64,000 bases of DNA from contig CP107211.1 of NCBI GenBank assembly GCA_025757845.1, positions 1,426,001-1,490,000 on the forward strand, given 5' to 3'. Origin of the DNA: Oscillospiraceae bacterium (lineage in GTDB: Bacteria; Bacillota; Clostridia; Oscillospirales; Ruminococcaceae). Of this stretch, positions 16,255-27,288 are shown one piece after another. Numbering within the stretch: the first letter of the stretch is position 1; every line of letters begins with the position of its first letter. A model generated the notes under the pieces. It had not been told where the DNA came from, did no database searches, and was given only the letters and a program-made list of their open reading frames with translations. A program made the translations under genes and the position numbers.

Positions 16255-18015
16255 GTGAAACATCTTATCTCCCGTCGCAATTTCCTGAAGGCCGCCGGTG
16301 TCACCACCGCTGCCGCCGCCATGGCCGTCGGGGCCCCGGCTGCGTCTGCCTGCTGGACCGGTGAAAAATCCGAGGTCACCATCCTGTACACCAACGACGT
16401 GCACACTTACATCGACAAGCAGGCCCCGGAGCTGACCTATGCGGCCATTGCCGCCCTGAAGCAGAGCTATCAGAACGCAGGCAAAAAGGTCCTGCTGGTG
16501 GACGCCGGTGACCATGTGCAGGGCACCGCTTACGGCTCCATGGACCAGGGCGCTTCCATCATTGAGCTGATGAACGCCGCCGGTTACGATGCTGCCACCC
16601 CCGGCAACCATGAGTTCGACTACGGCATGGATCGTGCCAAAGAGCTCATGCGGGATGCCGACTTCCCGTACCTGTCCTGCAACTGGGTGGACCTGCGCAC
16701 CAATCTGCGGGTGCTGCCGGAAATCAAGGTGTTCGTGCGCGGTGGTGTGCGCATTGCCTTTGTGGGCATCACCACGCCCGAGACGTTTACCAAGTCCACT
16801 CCGGCCTACTTCATGAACAAGGCCCAGACCAAGTACATCTACGACATCCTGGGCGGCGAGGACGGCCAGAAGCTCTACAGCGCCGTGCAGAAGGCCGTTG
16901 ACAAGGCGAAGTGCCTGGCCGATGTGGTCATCGGCTTGGGCCACTTGGGCGTGGACCCCTCGTCCTCTCCCTGGACCAGCGAGGAGGTCATTGCCCACAC
17001 CACTGGTTTTGATGCCTTCATCGACGGCCACTCCCACACGGTGATGGAGAATAAGCAGGTGGCGGACGCTTCCGGCAGACTGGTCACCCTGACCCAGACC
17101 GGCTCCTACTTTGCCAACGTGGGCGAGATGACCATTGCCCCGGACGGCACCATCTCCACCCGGCTGGTGTCCACCTACGATCAGGAGGATGTCGCCGTGG
17201 CAGCAGAGCAGGCCGCATGGGTCAACACAGTGGATGACATGCTGGGCGAGAAGATCGCCGTGGCCGATACCAAGTTTTACATCACCGACCCTGCTACAGG
17301 CAAACGCCGCATCCGCTCCGGCGAGACCAACCTGGGAGACTTTGTGGCCGACGGCATCTATACCTACTTCAACGAGGTGGAGCAGCTGCACTGTGACATC
17401 GCCATCATGAACGGCGGCGGTATCCGCTCGGACGAGGACGCCGGGTACTGGACCTTCAAGACCTGCAAGCAGGTCAGCCCCTTTGGCAACGTGGCCTGCC
17501 TGATGTCGGTGACCGGCAAGCAGATCCAGGACGCACTGGAGTTTGCAGCCCGCTTTGCCGGTGCAGAGGGCAAGGAGAACGGCGGCTTCCTGCAGGTGGC
17601 CGGTGCGACCTATGAGATCCGCACCGACATCCCCAACACCGTGCAGACCGACGACAAGAACGTCTGGATTGGCAGTGCCACCGGCACGCCTCGTGTGCAG
17701 AACGTGAAGATCTACGATCGTCACACCGGCACCTACGAGCCTCTGGACCCGGCCAAGACTTATGCTCTGGCCGGTATGAACTACACTCTGCGCAATCTGG
17801 GCGACGGCTTTGCCATGTTTGACGGGGCCGAGCTCATCAAGGACTATGTGTCGGAGGATTACCTCGTCATGTCCACCTATGCCATGACCTTTGGCGGTGT
17901 GGATGCAGAGGGTCTGCCGCACCTTTCCAGCGCCAACAGTGTGCTGGCAGAGTACCCCGGCTACCTGCTGGACTATGAGAACCCCTACGGTGCAGGCCGC
18001 ATCAGCATCCTGTAA
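16255..18015 (+). CDS. Exported 5'-nucleotidase / metallophosphatase with Tat-type signal
   Basis: A 586-residue UshA/YfkN-type enzyme releasing phosphate from nucleotides outside the cell. The start is a GTG at 16255, with GAGGAGG at 16238-16244. The N-terminus carries SRRNFLKAAG (6-15), a twin-arginine signal, followed by an Ala-rich hydrophobic core. The calcineurin-like domain follows, with YTNDVH, GNHEFDYG and GHSH metal-ligand motifs. The C-terminal 5_nucleotid_C domain has NGGGIRSDEDAG near 385. No cell-wall anchor is seen. It is monocistronic. The Tat signal implies export as a folded protein, which requires TatA/TatC elsewhere in the genome. Confidence 0.88.
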   Translation: MKHLISRRNFLKAAGVTTAAAAMAVGAPAASACWTGEKSEVTILYTNDVHTYIDKQAPELTYAAIAALKQSYQNAGKKVLLVDAGDHVQGTAYGSMDQGASIIELMNAAGYDAATPGNHEFDYGMDRAKELMRDADFPYLSCNWVDLRTNLRVLPEIKVFVRGGVRIAFVGITTPETFTKSTPAYFMNKAQTKYIYDILGGEDGQKLYSAVQKAVDKAKCLADVVIGLGHLGVDPSSSPWTSEEVIAHTTGFDAFIDGHSHTVMENKQVADASGRLVTLTQTGSYFANVGEMTIAPDGTISTRLVSTYDQEDVAVAAEQAAWVNTVDDMLGEKIAVADTKFYITDPATGKRRIRSGETNLGDFVADGIYTYFNEVEQLHCDIAIMNGGGIRSDEDAGYWTFKTCKQVSPFGNVACLMSVTGKQIQDALEFAARFAGAEGKENGGFLQVAGATYEIRTDIPNTVQTDDKNVWIGSATGTPRVQNVKIYDRHTGTYEPLDPAKTYALAGMNYTLRNLGDGFAMFDGAELIKDYVSEDYLVMSTYAMTFGGVDAEGLPHLSSANSVLAEYPGYLLDYENPYGAGRISIL

Positions 18016-18044
18016 GATGATTCAGCCCGCTGGCTGACAAACGA

Positions 18045-18097
18045 AAAAAGCACCCGCACTGCATCTCCCAAGAAAAGGGAATGCGGTGCGGGTGTTT
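18045..18097. terminator. Bidirectional terminator
   Basis: CACCCGCACTGCAT / ATGCGGTGCGGGTG stem, with A-rich sequence on the left and TTT on the right. Confidence 0.85.
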
Positions 18098-18162
18098 GAT
18101 TTGCCCAAAGACCTTTGGTACAGTGCGGTGTGTTCACTGCGTGAAATCGGCAGAAAACAAAA

Positions 18163-18197
18163 CAGAAAAGCCACCCGATTGTTCATCGGATGGCTTT
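18163..18197 (-). terminator. Terminator after tRNA-Gln
   Basis: GCCACCCGAT / ATCGGATGGC stem with one mismatch. On the minus strand it is followed by a U-rich tract, five bases after the tRNA CCA end. Confidence 0.8.
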
Positions 18198-18201
18198 GTT
18201 C

Positions 18202-18275
18202 TGGTTGGGGATGAGAGAATCGAACTCCCACAAGTAGAGTCAGAGTCTACCGCACTACCACTATGCAAATCCCCA
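18202..18275 (-). tRNA. tRNA-Gln (anticodon CTG)
   Basis: 74 nt including an encoded CCA. Acceptor TGGGGAT pairs with ATCCCCA, starting with the U1-A72 pair typical of tRNA-Gln. The anticodon stem GTAGA/TCTAC encloses loop CTCTGAC, giving anticodon CTG. The T arm contains the standard GTTCGATTC loop. Confidence 0.95.
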
Positions 18276-18424
18276 TCATTTGGTTCGTGTTTTGCGGTGT
18301 GAGCCGCTCAACGTGTGCTATTATACCCACAAATACGGCCTTTGTCAAGCCTGTTTTTGAAAAAAGTTGCACTTTTTTGGTAACTAACGCAGCAGCGCAA
18401 AAGTTTCCTGCGCTCAAACGACAA

Positions 18425-18467
18425 CCCCGCCCACAGAAGGACAGAAGAGTCCGGTCTGTGGGCGGGG
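18425..18467 (-). terminator. Terminator-like inverted repeat after helicase gene
   Basis: CCCCGCCCACAGA / TCTGTGGGCGGGG forms a 13-bp stem immediately after the stop of the minus-strand helicase gene. The following U tract is weak. Confidence 0.65.
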
Positions 18468-18474
18468 GTTGCGT

Positions 18475-20961
18475 TTATTCGGGCCTGCTGCCCCAGAAGG
18501 CGGCCAGTGCCGCCTCCAGTGCGGCGGAGCTTTGCAGATACTGCAGATGCCGCCAGTGGGGCGGGAACAGCCGCTGGTATTCCGGCTTTGCAAAGCGGTC
18601 ATCCAGCAGCAGAACCACGCCCTTGTCCTCCGGGGTGCGGATGACCCGCCCGGCGGCCTGCAGGACCTTGTTCATGCCGGGGTAGCGGTAGGCGTAATCG
18701 AACCCGGCCCCGTTCTGGGCGTCGTAGTAGCGGCGCAGCATCTCCTGCCGGGGGTTCACCTGCGGCAGCCCCACGCCCACGATGGCACAGCCGATGAGCC
18801 GGTCGCCGGCAAGGTCTACGCCCTCGCCAAAGATGCCGCCCATGACTGCAAAGCCCAGCAGGGTATGGGCAGGGTCTGGCTCAAATCGTGCCAGAAAAGC
18901 GGCGCGGGCGGCGTCATCCAGTCCGCTCTCCTGCACAAGGGTGGAAATACCCGGATAGCGGGCGGCAAAATCTTCCTGCACCTGCCGCAGATAGGCGTAA
19001 CTGGGAAAGAATGCCAGATAGTTGCCCACCCGGCTCTGCGCCAGCCGGGCCAGTGCATCTGACACGCTCTGTACGCTGCGCTCCCGGTCACGGTAGCGGG
19101 TGGAGATGCCCGGCAGGCAGAACAGTCCCAGGTTCCCGGCGGGGAACGGGCTTTCCAGCGCCACAGCCCGGGCGTCGGCACAGCCCAGCACGCTGCGGTA
19201 GTAGGCGGGCGGGGTGAGGGTGGCGCTGAACAGCGCGGCACTGCGCCCGGTGGAAAGGCTGGCATCCACAAAGGGGGCCGGGTCCAGACAGAGCAGCTGC
19301 AATTCCAGCTCGCTGCCGCGGGCGGTGAGTTGGGTCACAAAGTGGCTGTCGTACCGTTCGGCAGCCCGCACCAGATCCTGTACCGCAAAATAAAGCTCCA
19401 GCATCTGCGGGTGGGCGTCGGCTTCCGGGTTGTCTTCCAGCCAGGCCTGCAAAGGGGCCTGCACCGCCCGCAGGGGTGTCAGCAGTGCGGCAGGCAGCTC
19501 CTGCAAAAACACCGTGCCGTCCTGCGCATACAACGGCTCCGGCAGGGCAAACGCCGGGGCATCCGGTTCCGGCAGAAGGCTGGTCTGGGCCGGTTCGCCG
19601 GGGGCGTCCTCTGCGTGCCTGCGGGGTGCCAGACGCACACAGGCCTGCCGCGCCTCCCGCATGGCCTTGTCGGCCTTGGTCAGGGCGGTTTTCAGGGCAC
19701 TTTTGCCCTTGCCAAGCGTGCGTTTTGCGTCGGTCAGGCTGCTCTTGCAGAATCGGGCCGAGTACATGGCGCGGGCGCGGTCGGGCAGATTGTGTGCCTC
19801 GTCGATCAGGAACAGCCAGTCGCCGGAGGTGTCGAAGAAACGCTTCAGGTGCACCACCGGGTCAAACAAATAGTTGTAGTCCCCGATCACAACATCGCAC
19901 CATTCGCTCAGGTCCAGCCCCAGCTCAAAGGGGCACACGGTGAACTGTCGGGCGGTGTCGGCCAGTGCGGCACGGCTGAATTGGCCGCTGCCGTCCAGCA
20001 GTGCGGCCAGCGCATTCTTGATGCGGTCGTAGTAGCCGTTTGCATAGGGGCACACCTCCGGCAGGCAGGCCGGATGGCCCTCGGCGTCCGGGTGCAGGCA
20101 GGCTTTTTCCTTGGCGGTCAGGGTCACACTGCGCAGGGCAAGGTCGGGCTGTACGGCCCGCAGGCGGGCAATGGCATCCTCGGCGGCGGCCTGTGTGGTG
20201 TTGCGGGCGGTGAGGTAAAACAGCTTCTCCCCGCAGCCGCTCCCCATGGCTTTCAGGGCAGGGAAGAGCGCACTCATGGTCTTGCCGATGCCGGTGGGGG
20301 CTTGACAGAACAGCCGTGTGCCTTTTTTGGAGGGGGCGGCGGTGCAGGCCCGCCAGACCTCGCCCGCCAGTGCCCGCTGCCCGGGGCGGTAGGCTTCAAA
20401 CGGGAACCGCATGGCGGTCAGGCTGCCGCTGCGGGTTTCCTGCCATGCAAGCTGACGCTGTGCCCAGGGCAGATACCGGTGCAGGAGTTTGTGCAGGAAT
20501 TGCTCCAGCTCCTGCCGGGAAAAGTGCCGTACAAAGCGGAGGATACGGTCGGTGTCGATCTGATAATAGGTCAGCCGCACATCCACGGCGGGCAGGTTTT
20601 CCTGTGCGCTGTAGATGGCTCCGTACACCATGCCCTGTGCCCAGTGGCAGGGGTTCATGTCCTCGCAGATCTCTTCCTCGGGCACCGCAGTGGTCTTGAT
20701 CTCGTCAATGGTCACAACGCCGGTTTCGTTGGTAAAAATGCCGTCGGCCCGGCCCTCCAGCGTAAAGCGGATGCCGTCGACTGTATAATCGGCGCAGAGG
20801 GGCACCTCGGCGGCGTAACCCTCCCCGGCGGCCTTCTGCAGCCTGCGGTGGATGCGGGCACCTTCCAGTGCACGGTCAAAACCGGCAAACCGGCTGTCGA
20901 TGCTGCCGCTGCGCAGCAGAAACTCCACCAGCTGCCGGATGGGCAGACGGATGTCGGACAT
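18475..20961 (-). CDS. DinG/XPD-like DNA helicase with N-terminal PD-(D/E)XK nuclease domain
   Basis: An 828-residue superfamily 2 helicase. The N-terminal ~200 residues hold a Cas4/RecB-like PD-(D/E)XK site: Glu69 and Asp73 in EGRADGIF, then DEIK (86-89). The helicase follows, with Walker A APTGIGKT near 225, DEAH in LIDEAHN, and late motifs including VGVGLPQ and AAGRVIR. Family members unwind DNA at damaged or stalled forks; the nuclease domain suggests combined unwinding and cutting. The four Fe-S cysteines typical of the XPD/DinG group may be those around CLHPDAEGHPACLPEVC. The start is the ATG at 20961 after AAGGGAAG. It is preceded on the same strand by the P-loop ATPase gene with a 27-bp gap, so the two are probably cotranscribed. 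Confidence 0.85.
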   Translation of the reverse strand: MSDIRLPIRQLVEFLLRSGSIDSRFAGFDRALEGARIHRRLQKAAGEGYAAEVPLCADYTVDGIRFTLEGRADGIFTNETGVVTIDEIKTTAVPEEEICEDMNPCHWAQGMVYGAIYSAQENLPAVDVRLTYYQIDTDRILRFVRHFSRQELEQFLHKLLHRYLPWAQRQLAWQETRSGSLTAMRFPFEAYRPGQRALAGEVWRACTAAPSKKGTRLFCQAPTGIGKTMSALFPALKAMGSGCGEKLFYLTARNTTQAAAEDAIARLRAVQPDLALRSVTLTAKEKACLHPDAEGHPACLPEVCPYANGYYDRIKNALAALLDGSGQFSRAALADTARQFTVCPFELGLDLSEWCDVVIGDYNYLFDPVVHLKRFFDTSGDWLFLIDEAHNLPDRARAMYSARFCKSSLTDAKRTLGKGKSALKTALTKADKAMREARQACVRLAPRRHAEDAPGEPAQTSLLPEPDAPAFALPEPLYAQDGTVFLQELPAALLTPLRAVQAPLQAWLEDNPEADAHPQMLELYFAVQDLVRAAERYDSHFVTQLTARGSELELQLLCLDPAPFVDASLSTGRSAALFSATLTPPAYYRSVLGCADARAVALESPFPAGNLGLFCLPGISTRYRDRERSVQSVSDALARLAQSRVGNYLAFFPSYAYLRQVQEDFAARYPGISTLVQESGLDDAARAAFLARFEPDPAHTLLGFAVMGGIFGEGVDLAGDRLIGCAIVGVGLPQVNPRQEMLRRYYDAQNGAGFDYAYRYPGMNKVLQAAGRVIRTPEDKGVVLLLDDRFAKPEYQRLFPPHWRHLQYLQSSAALEAALAAFWGSRPE

Positions 20962-20988
20962 GATTTCACTTCCCTTATCATAAAGAAC

Positions 20989-22092
20989 TCAGCAGTCGGG
21001 TGACGGCGCTTCCAGCCCGAACAGCTCCGCGCACCGGGCGGCAGCTTCGTCCACCTGGGCAAAGTCCACGGTGGTACGGTAATAAGTCTCCAGTTCGTCG
21101 TGGCAGCTCTTGGCCTGTGCCATCAGGGCGGTGGCCTGCTCCAGCAGTTCGGCGGCCGCCCGCTCGTTGAACCGCAGCCGGGCGCGGTAGCCCGCCAGAT
21201 TTTCCCGGTCAAGGAACCGGGTGCACCGCACGGCCTGCATGCCGGGCAGCTGCACCGGGTGCCACCGGTTGTCGGTGAGGAAGGCCAGCCGCAGCTCCGG
21301 GATCAGGATGTGGTCGATCTTATCCTCCGGGTGCATGGCACAGGGGCAGGTGATGATGTGATAGCCCCGGGCCAGTGCCTCGGCACGGATCAGCTCCAGC
21401 AGCAGGCGCGACACGGCACCATATTCGTCCCGGAACACGATGAACCGGTCAGCCAGCGCCTGCGCGGTGTGCTGGTAGAACACCTCACCCTTGGGGGTCA
21501 CGGCCGAGAGCAGCCGCAGCTCTTCGCGGGCGGTGTTCTCGGTGCGGGGCAGCAGCCGGGTGCACAATCGCTTGACGTAGCGGCGCACTTTTTCAAAGTT
21601 GGCGCTGCAGGCCTCGGCCCGGCGGCTGTCCAGCAGCAGGCTCCCGGCAGAAGCGACATACCGCGCAGCCCGCGCCCGCAGCGCAGCGTTGCGGGCAAAC
21701 AGCGCCTTGACCTCTTCCGCATGGGGGCGCAGGGCGTCGGCCTGAATGGTATGGTACAGGCTCAGCACTACCTCGTCGGCACCGGGCGCATCCGGCTCTA
21801 TGGTGTGGGGCGCGGTGGCATCTACGATGGCCCGGCGCTGCCGAACAAAGATCACGCCGTCAAAGCTGTCAGGGTCGCTGGCGCAGTGGATGCACTCCAC
21901 CGGTTCACCCTGCTGGATGGCCCGGCGGGCCAGCTGCTTCATCAGGGTGGACTTGCCGCAGCCCGGCCCGCTTTTGATCAGCACCATCTGCATGCCGGGC
22001 TCCCGGCGCAGCGGCTCAAAATAGCCCTTGAACCCGGCGGGGGTGGTGGCCCCCAGAAAGAAATCGACCCGGTCAAACGAAACACGCTGCAT
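20989..22092 (-). CDS. P-loop ATPase, PRK06851-like uncharacterised family
   Basis: A 367-residue protein with Walker A GPGCGKST near 38-45 and a second weaker P-loop-like region in the C-terminal half, as in the PRK06851-type family of Firmicutes NTPases of unknown role. The start is the ATG at 22092, eight nt after GAGG; an in-frame GTG at 22101 overlaps that site. It is the first gene of a likely two-gene unit with the DinG-like helicase. No signal peptide or membrane segment is seen. Function is unknown; family relatives are often annotated simply as ATPase. Confidence 0.7.
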   Translation of the reverse strand: MQRVSFDRVDFFLGATTPAGFKGYFEPLRREPGMQMVLIKSGPGCGKSTLMKQLARRAIQQGEPVECIHCASDPDSFDGVIFVRQRRAIVDATAPHTIEPDAPGADEVVLSLYHTIQADALRPHAEEVKALFARNAALRARAARYVASAGSLLLDSRRAEACSANFEKVRRYVKRLCTRLLPRTENTAREELRLLSAVTPKGEVFYQHTAQALADRFIVFRDEYGAVSRLLLELIRAEALARGYHIITCPCAMHPEDKIDHILIPELRLAFLTDNRWHPVQLPGMQAVRCTRFLDRENLAGYRARLRFNERAAAELLEQATALMAQAKSCHDELETYYRTTVDFAQVDEAAARCAELFGLEAPSPDC

Positions 22093-22154
22093 AAAAAACA
22101 CCTCGCTTTTGCTTTAGAGTATGCAAAAAAGAGGCGTGGGGTGAATGAAAATGA

Positions 22155-22288
22155 AACCCTCTCAGTCATCGCTGCGCGATGCCTGCTCTCCCGAAGGGCG
22201 AGTTTTTCGCCATCTGGCTGTTACGCTGCCAAAACCTCCCCTCTTCGGGGGAGGTGGATGCGAACGAAGTGAGCAGACGGAGAGGGTT
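22155..22288. repeat. MITE-like repeat with AACCCTCTC termini
   Basis: AACCCTCTC at the left is answered by GAGAGGGTT at the right. Inside are a CATCGC/GCGATG hairpin and a CCTCCCC/GGGGGAGG hairpin. The core GTCATCGCTG-GCGATGCC-GCTC is shared in inverted orientation with the repeat at 49229-49274, so this is a dispersed family. It ends two bases from the stop of the uracil-DNA glycosylase gene. Confidence 0.65.
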
Positions 22289-22290
22289 AT

Positions 22291-22860
22291 TCATTCATAG
22301 GTATGCTCACACACTTCGTGGATCTTGTCCCGCAGCGCCACAAAGTCGGCAAAGGCATTGGGCTTGTTCTGCGGGCCGCGCAGCAGGGCGGCCGGGTGGA
22401 AGGTGCCCATGAACAGGATGCCGTTCTTCTCAATGAACTGCCCGTGCTCCTTGGTCACCGAAAAGTCGGAACGGATCATCCGCTGGGCGGCGATGCGGCC
22501 CAGGCACACCACGATCTTGGGCCGCAGCAGGCGGAACTGCTCCCGCAGCCAGGGCATGCAGGCCTCGCTCTCGGCGGGCAGAGGGTCACGGTTCTGGGGC
22601 GGGCGGCACTTGACGATGTTGGCAATGTAGCAGTTCTTTTCCCGGTCCAGGTCGATGGCAAACAGATACTTGTCCAGCAGCTGACCGCTGCGGCCCACAA
22701 AGGGCAGGCCCTGCTCGTCCTCGCTCTGGCCGGGGCCCTCGCCCACAAACAGCACTTCGGCGTCCGGCACACCCTGCCCGAACACCACATTTGTGCGGGT
22801 CTTGCACAGCTCACAGCGGCTGCAGGCAAGGCAGTCGGCTTTCAGCGTTTCCCAATCCAT
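22291..22860 (-). CDS. Family 4 uracil-DNA glycosylase (Fe-S)
   Basis: A 189-residue base-excision repair enzyme removing uracil from DNA. N-terminal [10 protein letters not shown] (C10, C13, C16, C19) supplies cluster cysteines, followed by the family motifs [20 protein letters not shown] (active-site loop), [12 protein letters not shown] and the late HPAALLR. Together these mark a type-4 UDG rather than Ung. AAGGAG precedes the ATG. A dispersed repeat touches its 3' end and may serve as terminator. Confidence 0.92.
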   Translation of the reverse strand: MDWETLKADCLACSRCELCKTRTNVVFGQGVPDAEVLFVGEGPGQSEDEQGLPFVGRSGQLLDKYLFAIDLDREKNCYIANIVKCRPPQNRDPLPAESEACMPWLREQFRLLRPKIVVCLGRIAAQRMIRSDFSVTKEHGQFIEKNGILFMGTFHPAALLRGPQNKPNAFADFVALRDKIHEVCEHTYE

Positions 22861-22954
22861 GGCGGTTCGATCTCCTTCTGAAACAGTATGATATTTTATT
22901 CACAATTCGAAACCTGTTTTCTCTTAAATATTAGCACAAAAACACAATTTTGTC

Positions 22955-22982
22955 TTGAACTTTTTGCCCGGTGTGTTAGAAT
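22955..22982 (+). promoter_or_regulatory. Sigma-A promoter of pta
   Basis: TTGAAC (22955-22960), 16-nt spacer, TAGAAT (22977-22982), 74 nt before the start codon. Confidence 0.65.
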
Positions 22983-23056
22983 AAAGAAGAAAGGCATCCT
23001 TGTGTCCAACAGACGCGGGGTGTGAATTTTGGAAAGTAAATTCGGAGGTAATCACA

Positions 23057-24082
23057 ATGGCTGATATGTTTGCACCGCTGGTAGCACAGCTGAAGGCAAA
23101 TCCCAAGACGATCGTTTTCACCGAGGGCAATGACCCCCGCATCCTGGAGGCAGCAAGCAAGCTGCTGGCCGAGGGTGTGCTGAAGGTCGTCATGGTGGGC
23201 AACGAGGCAGAGTGCAAGGCTGCTGCCGCCGCCGGTAACTTTGATATTTCCGCTGCTGAGATCATTGACCCCGAGAACTACGCCGGTTTTGACGAGATGG
23301 TCAACACCATGGTGGAGCTGCGCAAGGGCAAGCAGACCGCTGAGGAGTGCACCGCTCTGCTGAAGAAGTCCAACTACTTCGGCACCATGCTGGTCAAGAT
23401 GGGCAAGGCTGACTGCCTGCTGGGCGGCGCTACCTACTCCACCGCTGACACCATCCGTCCCGCTCTGCAGCTGGTCAAGACCAAGAAGGGCGCACATCTG
23501 GTGAGCTCCTGCTTCATCCTGGACCGCGACTGCGGCGAAGAGGGCCTGAAGCGCATTGCCATGGGCGACTGCGCCGTCAACATCGACTACACCGACACCA
23601 TCGACAAGGCCACCGGCGAAGTCAAGGTGTCCGCTGCTTCCAAGCTGGCTGAGGTGGCCGTTGAGACCGCCAAGACCGCAAAGCTGTTCGGCATCGACCC
23701 GAAGGTCGCCGTGCTGAGCTTCTCCACCAAGGGCTCCGGCAAGGGCGGCACCGTCGCTCTGAGCCACGACGCTACCATCAAGGCTCAGGAGATGGACCCC
23801 GAGCTGGCTGTGGACGGCGAACTGCAGTTTGACGCTGCCGTTGCTCCGGAAGTGGCACAGGTCAAGTGCAAGGGCAGCAAGGTCGCCGGCCAGGCCAACA
23901 CCTTCATCTTCCCCTGCATCGAGGCCGGCAACATCGGCTACAAGATCGCACAGCGTCTGGGCGGCTACGCTGCCTACGGCCCCATCCTGCAGGGCCTGAA
24001 CGCTCCCATCAACGACCTGTCCCGCGGCTGCAACGCTGACGAGGTCTACAAGATGAGCCTGATCACTGCCTGCCAGTCCTGA
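23057..24082 (+). CDS. pta: Phosphate acetyltransferase
   Basis: A 341-residue enzyme interconverting acetyl-CoA and acetyl phosphate in the cytoplasm, paired with acetate kinase in acetate metabolism. The length matches the short Pta form without a regulatory N-terminus. Conserved features include the N-terminal FTEGNDPRILEAA, a Ser/Thr-rich TYSTADTIRPALQ segment, and C-terminal NTFIFPCIEAGNIGYKIAQR. The start is the ATG at 23057 after GGAGGT; the codons before it overlap the leader. It stands alone with its own promoter and terminator; no ackA neighbour is present in the window. Confidence 0.92.
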   Translation: MADMFAPLVAQLKANPKTIVFTEGNDPRILEAASKLLAEGVLKVVMVGNEAECKAAAAAGNFDISAAEIIDPENYAGFDEMVNTMVELRKGKQTAEECTALLKKSNYFGTMLVKMGKADCLLGGATYSTADTIRPALQLVKTKKGAHLVSSCFILDRDCGEEGLKRIAMGDCAVNIDYTDTIDKATGEVKVSAASKLAEVAVETAKTAKLFGIDPKVAVLSFSTKGSGKGGTVALSHDATIKAQEMDPELAVDGELQFDAAVAPEVAQVKCKGSKVAGQANTFIFPCIEAGNIGYKIAQRLGGYAAYGPILQGLNAPINDLSRGCNADEVYKMSLITACQS

Positions 24083-24111
24083 TCGCACCCATCTGAACTG
24101 AATTGAACCTG

Positions 24112-24154
24112 AGGACCCCGGAAGTGTCTGCGGATGCTTCCGGGGTCCTTTTTT
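24112..24154 (+). terminator. Terminator after pta
   Basis: AGGACCCCGGAAG / CTTCCGGGGTCCT stem with a run of T. Confidence 0.92.
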
Positions 24155-24163
24155 GTCTCCCTC

Positions 24164-24192
24164 TTGAATTCTGCCTGCGTTTGTGGTACAAT
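24164..24192 (+). promoter_or_regulatory. Sigma-A promoter of SRP RNA
   Basis: TTGAAT (24164-24169), 17-nt spacer, TACAAT (24187-24192). Transcription should start near 24199. Confidence 0.8.
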
Positions 24193-24199
24193 ATTCAAG

Positions 24200-24403
24200 C
24201 ACTCAGAAAAGTGCGTCGGACAGCGCCTGCGGCGTGGTTCGGCATACGGATGCGGGTCCTGTACGATGGAGCCGCTGTGAACCAGGTCAGGTGGGGAACC
24301 AAGCAGCCTTAAGCGGTGTGCTCTGTGCGTTTCAGACAGCCTGCATCCGTATGCCGAGCTACGCAGGGCGGGGACAAAACCCCGTCATGCGCTGTCCTTT
24401 TTT
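24200..24403 (+). ncRNA. ffs: Signal recognition particle RNA
   Basis: The Ffh-binding domain is clear around 24280-24332: CAGGTCAGG, then a GGGGAA tetraloop region, then AAGCAGCC. A long helix flanks it (TTCGGCATACGGATGC with GCATCCGTATGCCGAG), and an outer helix GGACAGCGC (24218-24226) pairs with GCGCTGTCC (24389-24397) before a T run that ends the RNA. Placement ahead of dnaX is the usual Firmicutes order. The exact 5' end is set from the promoter. Confidence 0.85.
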
Positions 24404-24438
24404 ATTGCCGATTTTGTCCGGAAAGGGGAGTGCTGCTC

Positions 24439-26256
<1,818 letters not shown>

Positions 26257-26310
26257 GGCTTCCCCTTTGGGGGAAGGCTTTTCAACCGATAAGACAAAGG
26301 AGAACAAACT

Positions 26311-26649
26311 ATGAAAGCAAGAATGCCCGCAGGCTTTGGCCGCCCCGATATGAACGCCCTGATGCGTCAGGCCCAGAAGATGCAGGAGGACATGAAGGCC
26401 AAGCAGGCCGAGCTGGAAGCCGCCGAGTACACCGGCAGTGCCTCCGGTGAAATGGTCACCGTGAAGATGAACGGCAAGCACGAGGTGCTGGCCATCACCA
26501 TCAAGCCCGAAGCTGTGGACCCGGATGACATCGAGATGCTGGAAGATCTGGTGGCTGCTGCCGTCAACGCCACCGTCAAGCAGGTGGACGAGACCGCCGA
26601 GGCCGAGATGGGCAAGCTGACCGGCGGCATGAACATTCCGGGTCTCTGA
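26311..26649 (+). CDS. YbaB/EbfC nucleoid-associated protein
   Basis: A 112-residue homodimeric DNA-binding protein found almost always between dnaX and rec[20 protein letters not shown] marks the long N-terminal helix, followed by an antiparallel sheet and a C-terminal helix. AAAGGAG lies before the ATG, and the stop is 19 bp from recR. Confidence 0.93.
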   Translation: MKARMPAGFGRPDMNALMRQAQKMQEDMKAKQAELEAAEYTGSASGEMVTVKMNGKHEVLAITIKPEAVDPDDIEMLEDLVAAAVNATVKQVDETAEAEMGKLTGGMNIPGL

Positions 26650-26668
26650 TCCGGCTGGAGGGAAGAAC

Positions 26669-27268
26669 ATGGGCTACAATGCTGCCCCGCTGGAAAAGCT
26701 GATCGAAGAGTTCGGCAAGTTTCCGGGCATCGGGCGCAAAGGCGCGACCCGCATGGCCTATCAGGTGTTGAGCATGTCCGATGAGGACGCGGCGGCCCTG
26801 GCTTCGGCCATTCAGAACGCGCACACCAAGCTCCACCGCTGCCGCATCTGCCAGAACTACACCGAGGCCGAGATCTGCCCCATCTGCGCCAGTGCCAAGC
26901 GGGACACGTCGGTCATCTGCGTGGTGGAAACGCCGCGGGATGTGCAGGCGTTTGAGCGCACCCGGGAGTACCATGGCCTGTATCATGTGCTGCACGGCCT
27001 GATCAGCCCCATGGATGGCATCGGGGCCGAGCAGCTCAGCGTGAAGGAACTGCTGGCCCGTCTGGGTGACGGCAAGGTCAAGGAAGTGATCATGGCCATG
27101 AACCCCACCGTAGAGGGGGAGGCAACCGCCATGTATCTGGCCAAGCTCATCAAGCCGCTGGGCATCAAGACCACCCGTCTGGCCTACGGTCTGCCGGTGG
27201 GTGCAAGCCTGGAGTATACCGACGAGACCACCCTTTACCGTGCGCTTTCCGGCCGCGGAGAACTGTAA
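26669..27268 (+). CDS. recR: Recombination protein RecR
   Basis: A 199-residue protein that works with RecO (and RecF) to load RecA at gaps. A helix-hairpin-helix (KFPGIGRKGATRMAYQVL) is followed by a C4 zinc finger (CRIC ... CPIC) and a Toprim domain beginning CVVETPRDVQAFE. Length and order match the family. It is the last gene of the dnaX unit. Confidence 0.96.
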   Translation: MGYNAAPLEKLIEEFGKFPGIGRKGATRMAYQVLSMSDEDAAALASAIQNAHTKLHRCRICQNYTEAEICPICASAKRDTSVICVVETPRDVQAFERTREYHGLYHVLHGLISPMDGIGAEQLSVKELLARLGDGKVKEVIMAMNPTVEGEATAMYLAKLIKPLGIKTTRLAYGLPVGASLEYTDETTLYRALSGRGEL

Positions 27269-27288
27269 ACCGCCTTAAGTGAATAGAG

